Below, piece after piece: positions 1 through 7,808 of a stretch of DNA of 64,000 bases. The translations under genes were made by a program, and so were the position numbers. This DNA comes from CAYRFE01 sp964423645 [NCBI: uncultured bacterium]. GTDB lineage: Bacteria > Macinerneyibacteriota > Macinerneyibacteria > Macinerneyibacteriales. The stretch covers positions 9,480 to 73,479 of the forward strand of contig CAYRFE010000018.1 of NCBI GenBank assembly GCA_964423645.1, read 5' to 3'. The notes under the pieces were generated by a model. That model was not told the DNA's origin, made no database searches, and saw nothing but the letters and a program-made list of their open reading frames with translations. Position 1 is the stretch's first letter, and every line of letters starts with the position of its first letter.

Positions 1-697
1 TTAAAATACGATGCTCCGGTCGAGCGACACAATATCCGAGACGTATACCGGGAACGCTGAAATATTTCGAAAATGTGCGTATAACGGTGATATTCGTATA
101 CTTTTCAATATACGGAATGAATGAGTCATTCGCATACTCACCATATGCTTCATCAATGACAAACATGACATCGGGATTATTGTCGATAGCAGACAGGAGT
201 AATTCTTTATCAAAAAGATTGCCTGTCGGATTATTGGGGTACGTGATGAACGCAAGAGAAACAGCACTAAGTTTATGCAAAAAATCATCTTTTTGAATAG
301 AAAAGTTCTCGGGTGATAACTCGGATGAAATGACTTCAACGCCATTCACTGTAGAAAATATTGAGTATGCAGGATATGACGGAGATAACACGAGAACCTT
401 ACCTCGTCCTATTGCCCACATTTCAATGAGTGTGTGAATAAAACTATCCGCGCCGGCTCCGATCGCGATCATGTCTTCAGACACATCAAGATAGGCCGAG
501 ATTTCATGCTTTAACTGAGTGACATCAGCCATGGTCACATAACGATTATACGGTAATGATCCTCCCAATTCCGATAATTGTCGCTGAATCTTGTCCGGTA
601 AAGGATACGGGGATTCATTTTGATCAAGTTTTGCATGACATACGCCTGAATATACGCCAAACTCTTTCATTTTTTCAATATCACTACGTACGCGCAT
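1..697 (-). CDS. Histidinol-phosphate aminotransferase-like PLP enzyme, partial
   Basis: The first 232 codons of a fold-type I PLP aminotransferase; the C-terminal third lies outside the window. The translation carries the HisC-family landmarks YPNNPTGN (PLP and substrate contact), DEAYGEY (the Asp that contacts the PLP pyridine nitrogen) and RTFSKYFSVPGIRLGY (with the Schiff-base Lys). The family converts imidazole-acetol phosphate and glutamate to histidinol phosphate in histidine synthesis, but relatives act on other amino acids (for example CobD-like or aromatic transaminases), so the substrate is not fixed. The ATG at 697 is preceded by a GAGGGG ribosome site at good spacing. No other his genes are visible. 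Family assignment is firm; the exact role is inferred. Confidence 0.8.
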   Translation of the reverse strand, partial: MRVRSDIEKMKEFGVYSGVCHAKLDQNESPYPLPDKIQRQLSELGGSLPYNRYVTMADVTQLKHEISAYLDVSEDMIAIGAGADSFIHTLIEMWAIGRGKVLVLSPSYPAYSIFSTVNGVEVISSELSPENFSIQKDDFLHKLSAVSLAFITYPNNPTGNLFDKELLLSAIDNNPDVMFVIDEAYGEYANDSFIPYIEKYTNITVIRTFSKYFSVPGIRLGYCVARPEHRIL

Positions 698-745
698 GCA
701 TCATTTCCCCTCTAATATAACACTATGTATAACACTGCTATCGTC

Positions 746-774
746 ATTATACCATTTTATTGAAAAAAATGCAA
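746..774 (-). promoter_or_regulatory. Sigma-70-type promoter for the aminotransferase gene
   Basis: Read on the minus strand: TTGCAT at 769-774, a 17-nt spacer, and a perfect TATAAT at 746-751. Transcription would start near 739, giving a leader of about 42 nt with a GAGGGG ribosome site. Seen in sequence; activity is inferred. Confidence 0.6.
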
Positions 775-1060
775 TATCTCAAAATTGTTTTTTTATTATA
801 AAAATTTCTTCGTCTTACTCTATTGCTGATCGTATTTGCAATAATTTCTCAGGTGTTCTTTATCAATAGATTGGTTAATCTACTGTTTTTTTGAAAGACT
901 GTTCACGCATGTGGAGAAACATATAGCATCTCCCATCTGTTGTAAATATCTGCTATGTCACGCCCCTGATGTTACAATAACGAGAATGAAAATAGCGGGA
1001 ATATCGTGAACATCTCCTGTCAGTATCGCATAACGATTACGAAAATTGGTGTCTGGAAAC

Positions 1061-1092
1061 CGATAATGACATGATTGCTCATGTCATTATCG
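1061..1092. terminator. Perfect 14-bp stem-loop downstream of the secreted repeat protein
   Basis: CGATAATGACATGA (1061-1074) and its exact reverse complement (1079-1092) flank a 4-nt loop. It lies 79 nt beyond the stop of the 1171-1842 gene, in the position of a transcript end. There is no U-run after the stem on either strand, so it is either a non-canonical terminator, an mRNA 3' stabiliser or a protein-binding palindrome. Confidence 0.45.
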
Positions 1093-1170
1093 ACTATTTC
1101 ACAGGGAAACAATGAATTATGTTTTATCCCACGGTCGATTACAATCAATATCCGGCAATACGGCGGCTTA

Positions 1171-1842
1171 TTATTGAACGATGAACGTTACGTATCCGAT
1201 TTCATTCCCGTCATTATCGGTATCATGCATACGAAAGTCATACGATCCCGGAGAATCAGGCACGGTAAATGTCAGCACACCTGTTGTTTTTTTGTTCAAA
1301 TATTGATACTCGATATCGTGTTTATCATTTTCTGCTTCACTGCCGTGAGGAATTTTTGAAGGAATGATCCCAATCCATGCATCGGAAGGAAGATTATCGG
1401 GTGCGGAGAATGTAACTATAACTTTTTCACCGGGTTTATAAATCTTTTTAGGAATACTGATACGGTCGATTTCTGATGAAAAAGAACTCACCGTAAACGT
1501 GACCGATGCCACCTCTTTACCGTTATTATCAGTATCATGCATGCGAATATCATATTTCCCTGCATTCGATGGCGCCGTAAAAGTTAATGTACCACGTGTT
1601 TTCTTTTCAAGATAGAGGTATGCAATATCATGTTGGTCATTTTTATTCTCACTGCCGTGCGCTACATTTGACGGTATAATTCCCACCCATGCATCAGAAG
1701 AATAGGAAGACGGTGCAGTAAATTGGACCGTAATGGTGGCCCCGGGTGTATATCGTGTCGCATCGAGAGACAGCGAAGGGTTTTGTGCAAATACATTCAA
1801 CGAAACTGCACACAAAAAAAAAATAAAAACATACCGTTTCAT
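1171..1842 (-). CDS. Secreted protein with two tandem Ig-like repeats
   Basis: A 223-residue exported protein of unknown function. A signal peptide (MKRYVFIFFLCAVSLNVFAQ) is followed by two copies of one domain of about 95 residues, roughly residues 22-118 and 122-223. Each copy runs: beta strand, Y-x-P-G-x-x-(I/V)-x-V-x-F-x-A-P, then SDAWVGIIPS or SDAWIGIIPS, H-G-S-E-x-x-N-D, YLxKKT, L-T-F-x-x-P, Y-D-x-R-M-H-D-T-D-N. The repeated acidic MHDTDN loop near each domain end could bind a cation. I chose the ATG at 1842 because AAGGAGG sits directly upstream. No enzyme motif is present. It may be a cell-surface or carbohydrate-binding accessory domain, but nothing in the sequence proves that. Confidence 0.75.
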   Translation of the reverse strand: MKRYVFIFFLCAVSLNVFAQNPSLSLDATRYTPGATITVQFTAPSSYSSDAWVGIIPSNVAHGSENKNDQHDIAYLYLEKKTRGTLTFTAPSNAGKYDIRMHDTDNNGKEVASVTFTVSSFSSEIDRISIPKKIYKPGEKVIVTFSAPDNLPSDAWIGIIPSKIPHGSEAENDKHDIEYQYLNKKTTGVLTFTVPDSPGSYDFRMHDTDNDGNEIGYVTFIVQ

Positions 1843-1887
1843 AGTAACCTCCTTGAAATACATGGTTACGACCGCAAATCATTAGTG

Positions 1888-1915
1888 ATCATAGCACAAT
1901 ATCCTCATTTTTCAA
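1888..1915 (-). promoter_or_regulatory. Promoter of the secreted repeat protein
   Basis: Minus strand: TTGAAA at 1910-1915, a 16-nt spacer and TATGAT at 1888-1893 with an extended TG one base upstream of the -10. The predicted leader is about 40 nt and contains an AAGGAGG ribosome site. Confidence 0.5.
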
Positions 1916-1947
1916 TACATATTGCCGCACAAAATCATCACAAGATT

Positions 1948-3270
1948 TTATTCGCGCGCTTCGCGTTTGAGCGTTTGCATATCATCATAGGTCAACCCTT
2001 CCCACCTGCACGCAACAATTGAATTGTTATGGTACAACGGTTCTTCCTGAAGCGCATATGGTGAACTCATACATGCCTGCATAAACATTTTCGAATGAGG
2101 TACGGGCGAGTATTCATTCACGATCGGTTGTAAACCCAGTGATCGAATAAAATGAATGCTCTCACGGACTTCATCACGATGTTGCCCGGGCATTCCTGCG
2201 ATCAGATATATTCGTATTGAATCACGATGAAACCCCTCTTTTGCCAATCGTTGTGCAAGTTGTTGCATGTTGTTTCGATCGGTTTTATCTTCCGATTGTA
2301 ATGCTTCGCGTCGAACTGTCTCAAATCCGAAACGTAAAGTTGAAAATCGCGCTTCCGAGGCGAGTTCAGCCATTTCCGAATCGAATAAATTTACATGCAT
2401 TGCATTTGGAGTATGAAAAAAGGCATTCCGTCCATCATGCAGCAACCGTCGTAAAAATGGTTTTATACCTGTATCTGCATCAACCAAAACAGCGTCATCA
2501 TACAATGCAAAATGCCGAATACCCGAATCATACCAGACACAAAATTCTTTATAGACTTTTTCCCACGATAATACCCGATATTTTCCCGACAGAAACGGAC
2601 CGGCGCAATACGGGCAATGATATGGGCAACTTTGTGAAAATCGCAAGGGTATATACTTCATATCAGGATAAATATTCCAGTCAAGGTCATATGCAGTATC
2701 CATGGTTGCAGGCGAAATTGAATATACCGTGTATTTTTCTATTAATTGCGTGATAATGCCATAATCATTACCCGGGAGTACATGGTCTGCACCGCATGTT
2801 TGTTGTGCATGCGCGGTGCATAGCGTCGCGTATATACCTCCGACCACGATCGGAACATTCGGGTGGACTTCACGAATAAGTCGAATCGTTGCGTGCAATC
2901 CCGAATACCAATATGTCATGATAGAGGTAATAAAAAACAGTGTCGGACACTCAATTGATTGCAACATTGCTCGAGCTGTTTCTTCGGGCAGACCGTAGCG
3001 ATAATAGTGCCGCGGAATACCGGCGACCTGATAGGGAGACGGTTTTTCGATTTCTGTCTTGATAAATTCCGACCTGCCGTCAGGACGAGCACGAAGTGCT
3101 GAGACCAATGAAAACGGAATATCAGGGTAACGAGTATACAAAAAATCTATATATGTTACCGGTAAAGATTGTTTTTGTAAAAAAGAATATATTTCAAGTA
3201 ATCCTACGGGTTTTGCCCAAAGGTCATACGCGGTGAAATCATCCAACCATGGATTTATACAGACTATCAT
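1948..3270 (-). CDS. B12-binding-type radical SAM protein
   Basis: A 440-residue radical SAM enzyme of the cobalamin-dependent class. The N-terminal half (about 1-190) looks like the Rossmann B12-binding domain, with strands ending in TLFFITSIM and VPIVVGGIYAT, although the classical DxHxxG lower-ligand motif is not evident. The [4Fe-4S] motif CPYHCPYC (CX3CX2C) follows near residues 213-220, then a TIM-barrel region containing FGFETVRREAL and YLIAGMPGQ. Such enzymes methylate or thiolate unreactive carbons, or act in lipid and cofactor synthesis; the substrate cannot be read from sequence. An in-frame TTG exists upstream at 3306, but it lies inside the promoter, so ATG 3270 is preferred. The gene is monocistronic in this window. 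Confidence 0.8.
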   Translation of the reverse strand: MIVCINPWLDDFTAYDLWAKPVGLLEIYSFLQKQSLPVTYIDFLYTRYPDIPFSLVSALRARPDGRSEFIKTEIEKPSPYQVAGIPRHYYRYGLPEETARAMLQSIECPTLFFITSIMTYWYSGLHATIRLIREVHPNVPIVVGGIYATLCTAHAQQTCGADHVLPGNDYGIITQLIEKYTVYSISPATMDTAYDLDWNIYPDMKYIPLRFSQSCPYHCPYCAGPFLSGKYRVLSWEKVYKEFCVWYDSGIRHFALYDDAVLVDADTGIKPFLRRLLHDGRNAFFHTPNAMHVNLFDSEMAELASEARFSTLRFGFETVRREALQSEDKTDRNNMQQLAQRLAKEGFHRDSIRIYLIAGMPGQHRDEVRESIHFIRSLGLQPIVNEYSPVPHSKMFMQACMSSPYALQEEPLYHNNSIVACRWEGLTYDDMQTLKREARE

Positions 3271-3278
3271 TGCAATTG

Positions 3279-3306
3279 AGTATAGCAAAATAGTTGGTGA
3301 AGGCAA
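3279..3306 (-). promoter_or_regulatory. Promoter placed for a leaderless transcript of the radical SAM gene
   Basis: TTGCCT at 3301-3306, a 16-nt spacer and TATACT at 3279-3284 with extended TG. Only 8 nt separate the -10 from the ATG at 3270, so the mRNA would start at or within a base or two of the start codon. No Shine-Dalgarno site fits in that space. Confidence 0.55.
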
Positions 3307-3401
3307 GCAATCATTACTGATTTCATCTTCATGAAAACAATTTCACTGCGATCACTGACATCGGAACACCGTAATAAAATCACGCGGGGAAATAATTTTT
3401 T

Positions 3402-5708
3402 CTAAAAGGTCATCGACAACATTGCACCAATTCGTTTGTATGACTGGTCATAGTGAGTCATTTCGTCGAACGCAGTCACATCTTCGTCATAAAATGCATT
3501 CAGGTATGCATCCGGAATCCCAAAGGTCGTCGAGAATTTTATCCCGCGGTTATATCGAAAATAATCAAGTGCGGTTCCATTGTTCGAGTTTTGCGCGCGA
3601 TACACATCAAGTACATAAAATATACAAAAATGACTGGAAGAATTGACGATATAATACGCATACAAACCGCCGTTATGTCGAAATACATCAGAATCTCGCA
3701 CATCTGCATCCGCGATAAAACGTTGAAACGGCATTGTGCGATTCTCATAAAGCGTGTCCGCATCAAGTGTATACTCTATTGTTCCCAAAAAACGAAATGC
3801 CCATAAATCGGAAAGTGTATACGAATAATGATAGTCTGCGGAAATTACTACCGTCGTGTCGTTCGCTACTTCATCAAATATTTTTTGTACAGGATCAAAT
3901 AGGATCGCATTATCGGTCTGAGTATAGGTGACGGACACATCGATCGGTCTTGTGTAAAATGCCCCGCGAATCAGTCGTGTCACCGTATCGCGAGATCGCG
4001 TGGTGAGAATCAATGTCGGATCGGTATCATGTGTATACTGCCCTTCAAGGTGAAGGTTTTTAAACCGTTCGATAAGACCTATTGTAATCGTCGTGCGTTC
4101 ATCATCAATGCCTTCGCCGTAATGGTATATGCCATTCCCTTCCGTTCCGAAATAAGGTGAATACATGGTATCATATGGTGCGGAAGCAGGATTTTGACGA
4201 TATGTACTCTCAAGATTGCGTGAATAACGAACAGTTACTTCATGGGTGAACCCCGCTCTCAATTTCATTTTCATATCATATGTCTCAGAACCCGGCATCG
4301 AATCGTTTTCATAATCCCAACGAAAATCGGCATCGGAATCTTGTTGAATTTTCCATGCATCACGTAACGTCAAAACATTGGGAAGATAATCAGCTCCGAA
4401 ATATGTATACCCTGTTGATACATACAACGGTGCATCAAATGTTGCATATGACGCCCGCACTACATAGAGGGAATCTACCTCGCGAACATTGAATTTATTA
4501 TCATCAGGAGTGAATTTAGATGTCGCAAATTGCCCGGCCAATCTTACTGATTTATGAATACCTTCAATACGCATACTCCAAATATTGGAATCCATCGGGC
4601 CGACAAGCCCTTGAATATTTTCAACCGAATGAGTGTCGTTATGCAAATCAACATACGAACAGGCAGCCGAGAGTGAGCCGTGTGTATACTCCCATTTTTT
4701 ATACAGCTGAAATGCATTCAGATACATTGTTTGGCGCGAAGATCGAGACTGAGAATCTGCATTGATTACTATCTTTTGCGTTTCAGGATTGAGCACGGAT
4801 TTCGGTATTATCACTTCAGCGTGATTAATTGTACATAATTCGGTAATATCCTCGATCTGCAGAATACCACCAACTATAGTGTAACGATACACCCGTACGG
4901 GTGGAATGACGATCTCAAACACATTATACGGTTTGTCAAAGTGATGAATCACATCCTCGTTATCCCAATTTTGAGCGTATAACACTATTTCTTCCGCTGA
5001 TGGATGTGCAAAATCAAGCGGAAAATCAGGTCGTGCCGCAACAAAATAAAAATCAGCCCCCATCACTTTCGTACTCATTTCAAACCCGGGTAGCGGAGTT
5101 TGTCGTTTGTTAAGTGTAAAATCATCAAAATAAGGATTTACTTCTCCGATTTTAAAATGCCATGTATCCGAATAGTCATACGAAATATGTCGAAAATATA
5201 AAGAACTGTTTTCCGGAGCAAAATTTTCTCCTGATGTAATATATGCAGATGCGCGTAAAATACCTCGCTCCGTGGTACGCACTACATCAATATCCATTCG
5301 TCCCCGAACAACTCCCTCACGAAGAATAAAATCATCCGAGCGTAACATTTCATTATTGAAGGTTCGATTGTAATTATTCCCTTCTAACAACGGGTTCATT
5401 CGTGCCTCAGGAAACACACCTCTTCCAAAGAACACATCGACATCATATAACCAAACAAAACCCTTAAAAGTCGCCCCTTGATAATCTGTAGAGGTGTAGA
5501 ATAAATCATAAAACGGCTTTTCCCACTCAAAAAGATCATCTTTTTGTCTCTTTATTTCATTCAAAATTGATTCATAAGGCATATCACGCACACTATCATG
5601 AAAATACGGAAATCTACTCTCCATAATAAGATAATCTTTCTCCGACGCATTGATATATTGACTCGCACATACGAAAATTAATGCAATAAGTGACAAACGA
5701 ATATGCAT
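3402..5708 (-). CDS. Predicted outer-membrane beta-barrel protein
   Basis: A 768-residue exported protein with a signal peptide (MHIRLSLIALIFVCASQYINA). The second half alternates amphipathic strands rich in aromatic residues (for example FTHEVTVRYSRN, LHLEGQYTHD, PIDVSVTYTQ) and the chain ends in phenylalanine (GAMLSMTF), the usual recognition residue for the BAM insertion machinery. The first third has long soluble segments with Asp/Glu-rich strands and may form a periplasmic or extracellular beta domain. It starts 8 nt after the DUF4837 lipoprotein stop, with AGAGGTAACT before the ATG, so the two are co-translated and may work together at the outer membrane. I do not recognise a specific family; a role in transport or surface assembly is conjecture. 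Confidence 0.65.
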   Translation of the reverse strand: MHIRLSLIALIFVCASQYINASEKDYLIMESRFPYFHDSVRDMPYESILNEIKRQKDDLFEWEKPFYDLFYTSTDYQGATFKGFVWLYDVDVFFGRGVFPEARMNPLLEGNNYNRTFNNEMLRSDDFILREGVVRGRMDIDVVRTTERGILRASAYITSGENFAPENSSLYFRHISYDYSDTWHFKIGEVNPYFDDFTLNKRQTPLPGFEMSTKVMGADFYFVAARPDFPLDFAHPSAEEIVLYAQNWDNEDVIHHFDKPYNVFEIVIPPVRVYRYTIVGGILQIEDITELCTINHAEVIIPKSVLNPETQKIVINADSQSRSSRQTMYLNAFQLYKKWEYTHGSLSAACSYVDLHNDTHSVENIQGLVGPMDSNIWSMRIEGIHKSVRLAGQFATSKFTPDDNKFNVREVDSLYVVRASYATFDAPLYVSTGYTYFGADYLPNVLTLRDAWKIQQDSDADFRWDYENDSMPGSETYDMKMKLRAGFTHEVTVRYSRNLESTYRQNPASAPYDTMYSPYFGTEGNGIYHYGEGIDDERTTITIGLIERFKNLHLEGQYTHDTDPTLILTTRSRDTVTRLIRGAFYTRPIDVSVTYTQTDNAILFDPVQKIFDEVANDTTVVISADYHYSYTLSDLWAFRFLGTIEYTLDADTLYENRTMPFQRFIADADVRDSDVFRHNGGLYAYYIVNSSSHFCIFYVLDVYRAQNSNNGTALDYFRYNRGIKFSTTFGIPDAYLNAFYDEDVTAFDEMTHYDQSYKRIGAMLSMTF

Positions 5709-5716
5709 AGTTACCT

Positions 5717-6751
5717 CTATTTTTTTGCGGGGAAAATCATCGATAAACTCTCTTTCAGCATAAGGTCGAGTTTATTCATATATGCCCATTTTCTGCCTTT
5801 CGGATAAAATAAAAAGGCATCGAGAAGATATATCTGATCTTTATCACGCCATGCATACGTAATGAAAGTGCCTCCGTATGTCGTATTTTCCCATAAACCG
5901 TATAATTTAAAGATGGTCTCGCCTTGCACACTCAAACGATCAAAACCGCATTGATATTCGACTTTATCATCATTTTTTTTCCAATCGAAAATATCAGTTG
6001 AAACAACATCACCGTCATAGTATTTTTTTCCGATCACATTTCGCGCGGCGATGAGGGAGGTAATGGTAATATCGCCGCTAAACGGCTGTCTGGATATTGA
6101 ATAATGTCTATCCGGAGAACGAGTCACCAATCCGTAAAAATTGTCATCTTCTTTGTATTTTTCAAACTGTCGAGGAATGAATATCGGGAACCCGAATTTC
6201 TTTAATACGGCGGCTGTTGTTGTTTTTCCTGTTTTCTCTTCTTCCATTTGCTCGGCAAGGCGATTGCCGACATATTTATCAAGAATTTCATGCGTCGAAT
6301 GAATCGATGATTTCAATGATGACGGTGTGACCGCATCACCCCTGAAAAGCAGGAATATAACATTTTGATTCTTAAACCATACGTGCTCTTTATGAATGAT
6401 CGATGCTTTTGTGACGCTAAACACTTGCTCTTTTCCAAGAAGATCGGTAATAAATGTCGTTACGGGATCATCCGTAGTGATATTATCAATGAAAATAATA
6501 TTTTTATAACGATAATACCGATTAAATTCCTCAATATCACGGTCAAGAATAGTGTAAACATCCTCAGTATGGGTAAAAAAAACCGGTTTTCCTAAATTAT
6601 CAGATAAAATAGTTGCGTGTTTCATTTGAAAATCCTTATCGGCAAAAAGAACCACATCGTATTCTTTTCCGAATGTCGTAAATTTGGTTTCTTTTTTTGA
6701 ACATCCGGCAATTACACACAACAAAACGCATACTGCAACGATTAACTTCAT
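5717..6751 (-). CDS. DUF4837-like lipoprotein
   Basis: A 344-residue lipoprotein: the signal peptide ends in a lipobox (VIAGC, Cys17). The body matches my memory of DUF4837, known mainly from Bacteroidota, Chlorobi and Fibrobacteres: an early beta-alpha unit (YDVVLFADKDFQ), a RYKNIIFID strand, a FPIFIPRQF strand and the C-terminal GLWENTTYGGTFITYAW / LDAFLFYPKGRKWAYMNKLDLML stretch. Function is unknown in the family. The gene lies 15 nt after rnhB and 8 nt before the outer-membrane protein gene, at the distal end of the ribosomal/SRP operon. AAGGCGG precedes the ATG. The family call is from memory and deserves a profile search. Confidence 0.6.
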   Translation of the reverse strand: MKLIVAVCVLLCVIAGCSKKETKFTTFGKEYDVVLFADKDFQMKHATILSDNLGKPVFFTHTEDVYTILDRDIEEFNRYYRYKNIIFIDNITTDDPVTTFITDLLGKEQVFSVTKASIIHKEHVWFKNQNVIFLLFRGDAVTPSSLKSSIHSTHEILDKYVGNRLAEQMEEEKTGKTTTAAVLKKFGFPIFIPRQFEKYKEDDNFYGLVTRSPDRHYSISRQPFSGDITITSLIAARNVIGKKYYDGDVVSTDIFDWKKNDDKVEYQCGFDRLSVQGETIFKLYGLWENTTYGGTFITYAWRDKDQIYLLDAFLFYPKGRKWAYMNKLDLMLKESLSMIFPAKK

Positions 6752-6766
6752 ACTGCACCGCCTTTT

Positions 6767-7468
6767 TTAATCACGAGTAAATAACTCCTGATCCATACGA
6801 TTACATGCATTTTTTACCGGAGCATATGACATACGATGCACCGGTGTCGGCCCGTATTTTCGCAACTTTTCAATATGTTCTACTGTCGGGTATCCTTTAT
6901 GTCGTTCAAACCCGAAATCCGGGTATTCATTCGCAAGGCGATTCATGATACGATCCCGTTCGACTTTTGCGATTATTGACGCTGCCGCGACCGCATATGA
7001 TTTCGTATCAGCTTTTATAAGTGGTCGTATTCGTGTATCTGCAATACCAAGCGGCATTGCATCAGTGATACACACACAATTATCAAAAATCTCTTGCGGT
7101 AAGCCCGACACCAAAGATTCCATTGCTCGCTGTGTTGCACGATAGATATTGACCGAGTCGATATCCGCAGGTGAAACAAATGCACACCGCAAATAAAACG
7201 GATTGTGCGTTAAAACAGCATGCGTTTTTTCACGACGTGCATGTGACATCTTTTTGGAATCATTCACATCCATCGCCGGAATATCACACTCGGTATCAAA
7301 AACATATAATGCCACCGCCAATGGTCCGGCAAGAGGTCCGCGTCCGGCTTCATCAAGTCCGACACAATATCGAGCCGAGAGCGATAATGCAGACCATCGA
7401 TCAAATGCAACGAGTGCATGTACACCGTGAAGCCCCGCCAAAGCGGGGCTTTCATTGTTACATATCAC
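6767..7468 (-). CDS. rnhB: Ribonuclease HII
   Basis: Cleaves the RNA strand of RNA-DNA hybrids and initiates ribonucleotide excision. Diagnostic motifs are present: VGLDEAGRGPLAGPL (first two carboxylates), CITDAMPLGI (third Asp) and SIIAKVERDRIM (fourth Asp). The length of 233 is slightly long because the only in-frame start is GTG 7468, which overlaps rplS by 11 nt and adds about 30 residues before the core. The first codons run through a 9-bp GC-rich stem-loop (7430-7451). The rplS-rnhB order is widespread in bacteria. The identity is secure; the exact start is less so. Confidence 0.95.
   Translation of the reverse strand: MICNNESPALAGLHGVHALVAFDRWSALSLSARYCVGLDEAGRGPLAGPLAVALYVFDTECDIPAMDVNDSKKMSHARREKTHAVLTHNPFYLRCAFVSPADIDSVNIYRATQRAMESLVSGLPQEIFDNCVCITDAMPLGIADTRIRPLIKADTKSYAVAAASIIAKVERDRIMNRLANEYPDFGFERHKGYPTVEHIEKLRKYGPTPVHRMSYAPVKNACNRMDQELFTRD
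7430..7451. terminator. GC-rich stem-loop over the rplS-rnhB junction
   Basis: AAGCCCCGC (7430-7438) pairs perfectly with GCGGGGCTT (7443-7451) over a 4-nt loop. In the operon's sense it begins 7 nt after the rplS stop and lies inside the rnhB 5' coding sequence. No U-run follows, so full termination is doubtful; attenuation, mRNA processing or 3'-end protection of the ribosomal protein message are possible. Confidence 0.4.
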
Positions 7469-7808
7469 GGATTTCTTTTAATCGAGCTGATTTACCGAAA
7501 CGTTCACGCATATAATACAGTTTTGCACGACGAACGCGTGAGCTGCGTTTCACTTCAATACTGGCCACAAAAGGAGAATTCATAAGAAATGTTCTCTCAA
7601 CACCGATACGTCCGATTACGTGACGTACAGTAAAGTTTGAACGAATTCCGCTCCCTTTTTTCTTGATTACCAGACCTTCAAATGCCTGAACACGTTCTTT
7701 GTTACCTTCTTTGATCTTCATGTTCACACGAACAGTATCGCCGACCTTGACTAAAGGTAAGTCGTTGCGTAAGTTCTCGTTCTCGATTTGACGAATGATC
7801 GGATTCAT
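7458..7808 (-). CDS. rplS: Large ribosomal subunit protein bL19
   Basis: A 116-residue protein with the typical bL19 sequence: VKVGDTVRVNMKIKEGNKERVQAFEGLVI, GSGIRSNFTVRHV, GVERTFLMNSPFV and RRAKLYYMRERFGKSARL. bL19 sits at the interface of the two ribosomal subunits. The ATG at 7808 overlaps the trmD stop as ATGA, and the ribosome site GGGAGGTGTGT lies inside the trmD end, indicating translational coupling. Upstream in-frame GTG is less likely. Confidence 0.97.
   Translation of the reverse strand: MNPIIRQIENENLRNDLPLVKVGDTVRVNMKIKEGNKERVQAFEGLVIKKKGSGIRSNFTVRHVIGRIGVERTFLMNSPFVASIEVKRSSRVRRAKLYYMRERFGKSARLKEIRDM

Larger units (their letters stand above)
698..1170. other. Non-coding gap between two minus-strand genes
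   Basis: This 473-base gap is AT-rich near the aminotransferase end. I see no credible coding frame. It holds the aminotransferase promoter and the perfect hairpin at 1061-1092, both listed separately; the rest shows nothing I can interpret. Confidence 0.6.

Noticed and set aside
1-345. 114-residue open frame on the minus strand
   Set aside because: It overlaps, in another frame, the aminotransferase whose motifs (YPNNPTGN, DEAYGEY, RTFSKYF) are unmistakable; it has no similarity of its own.
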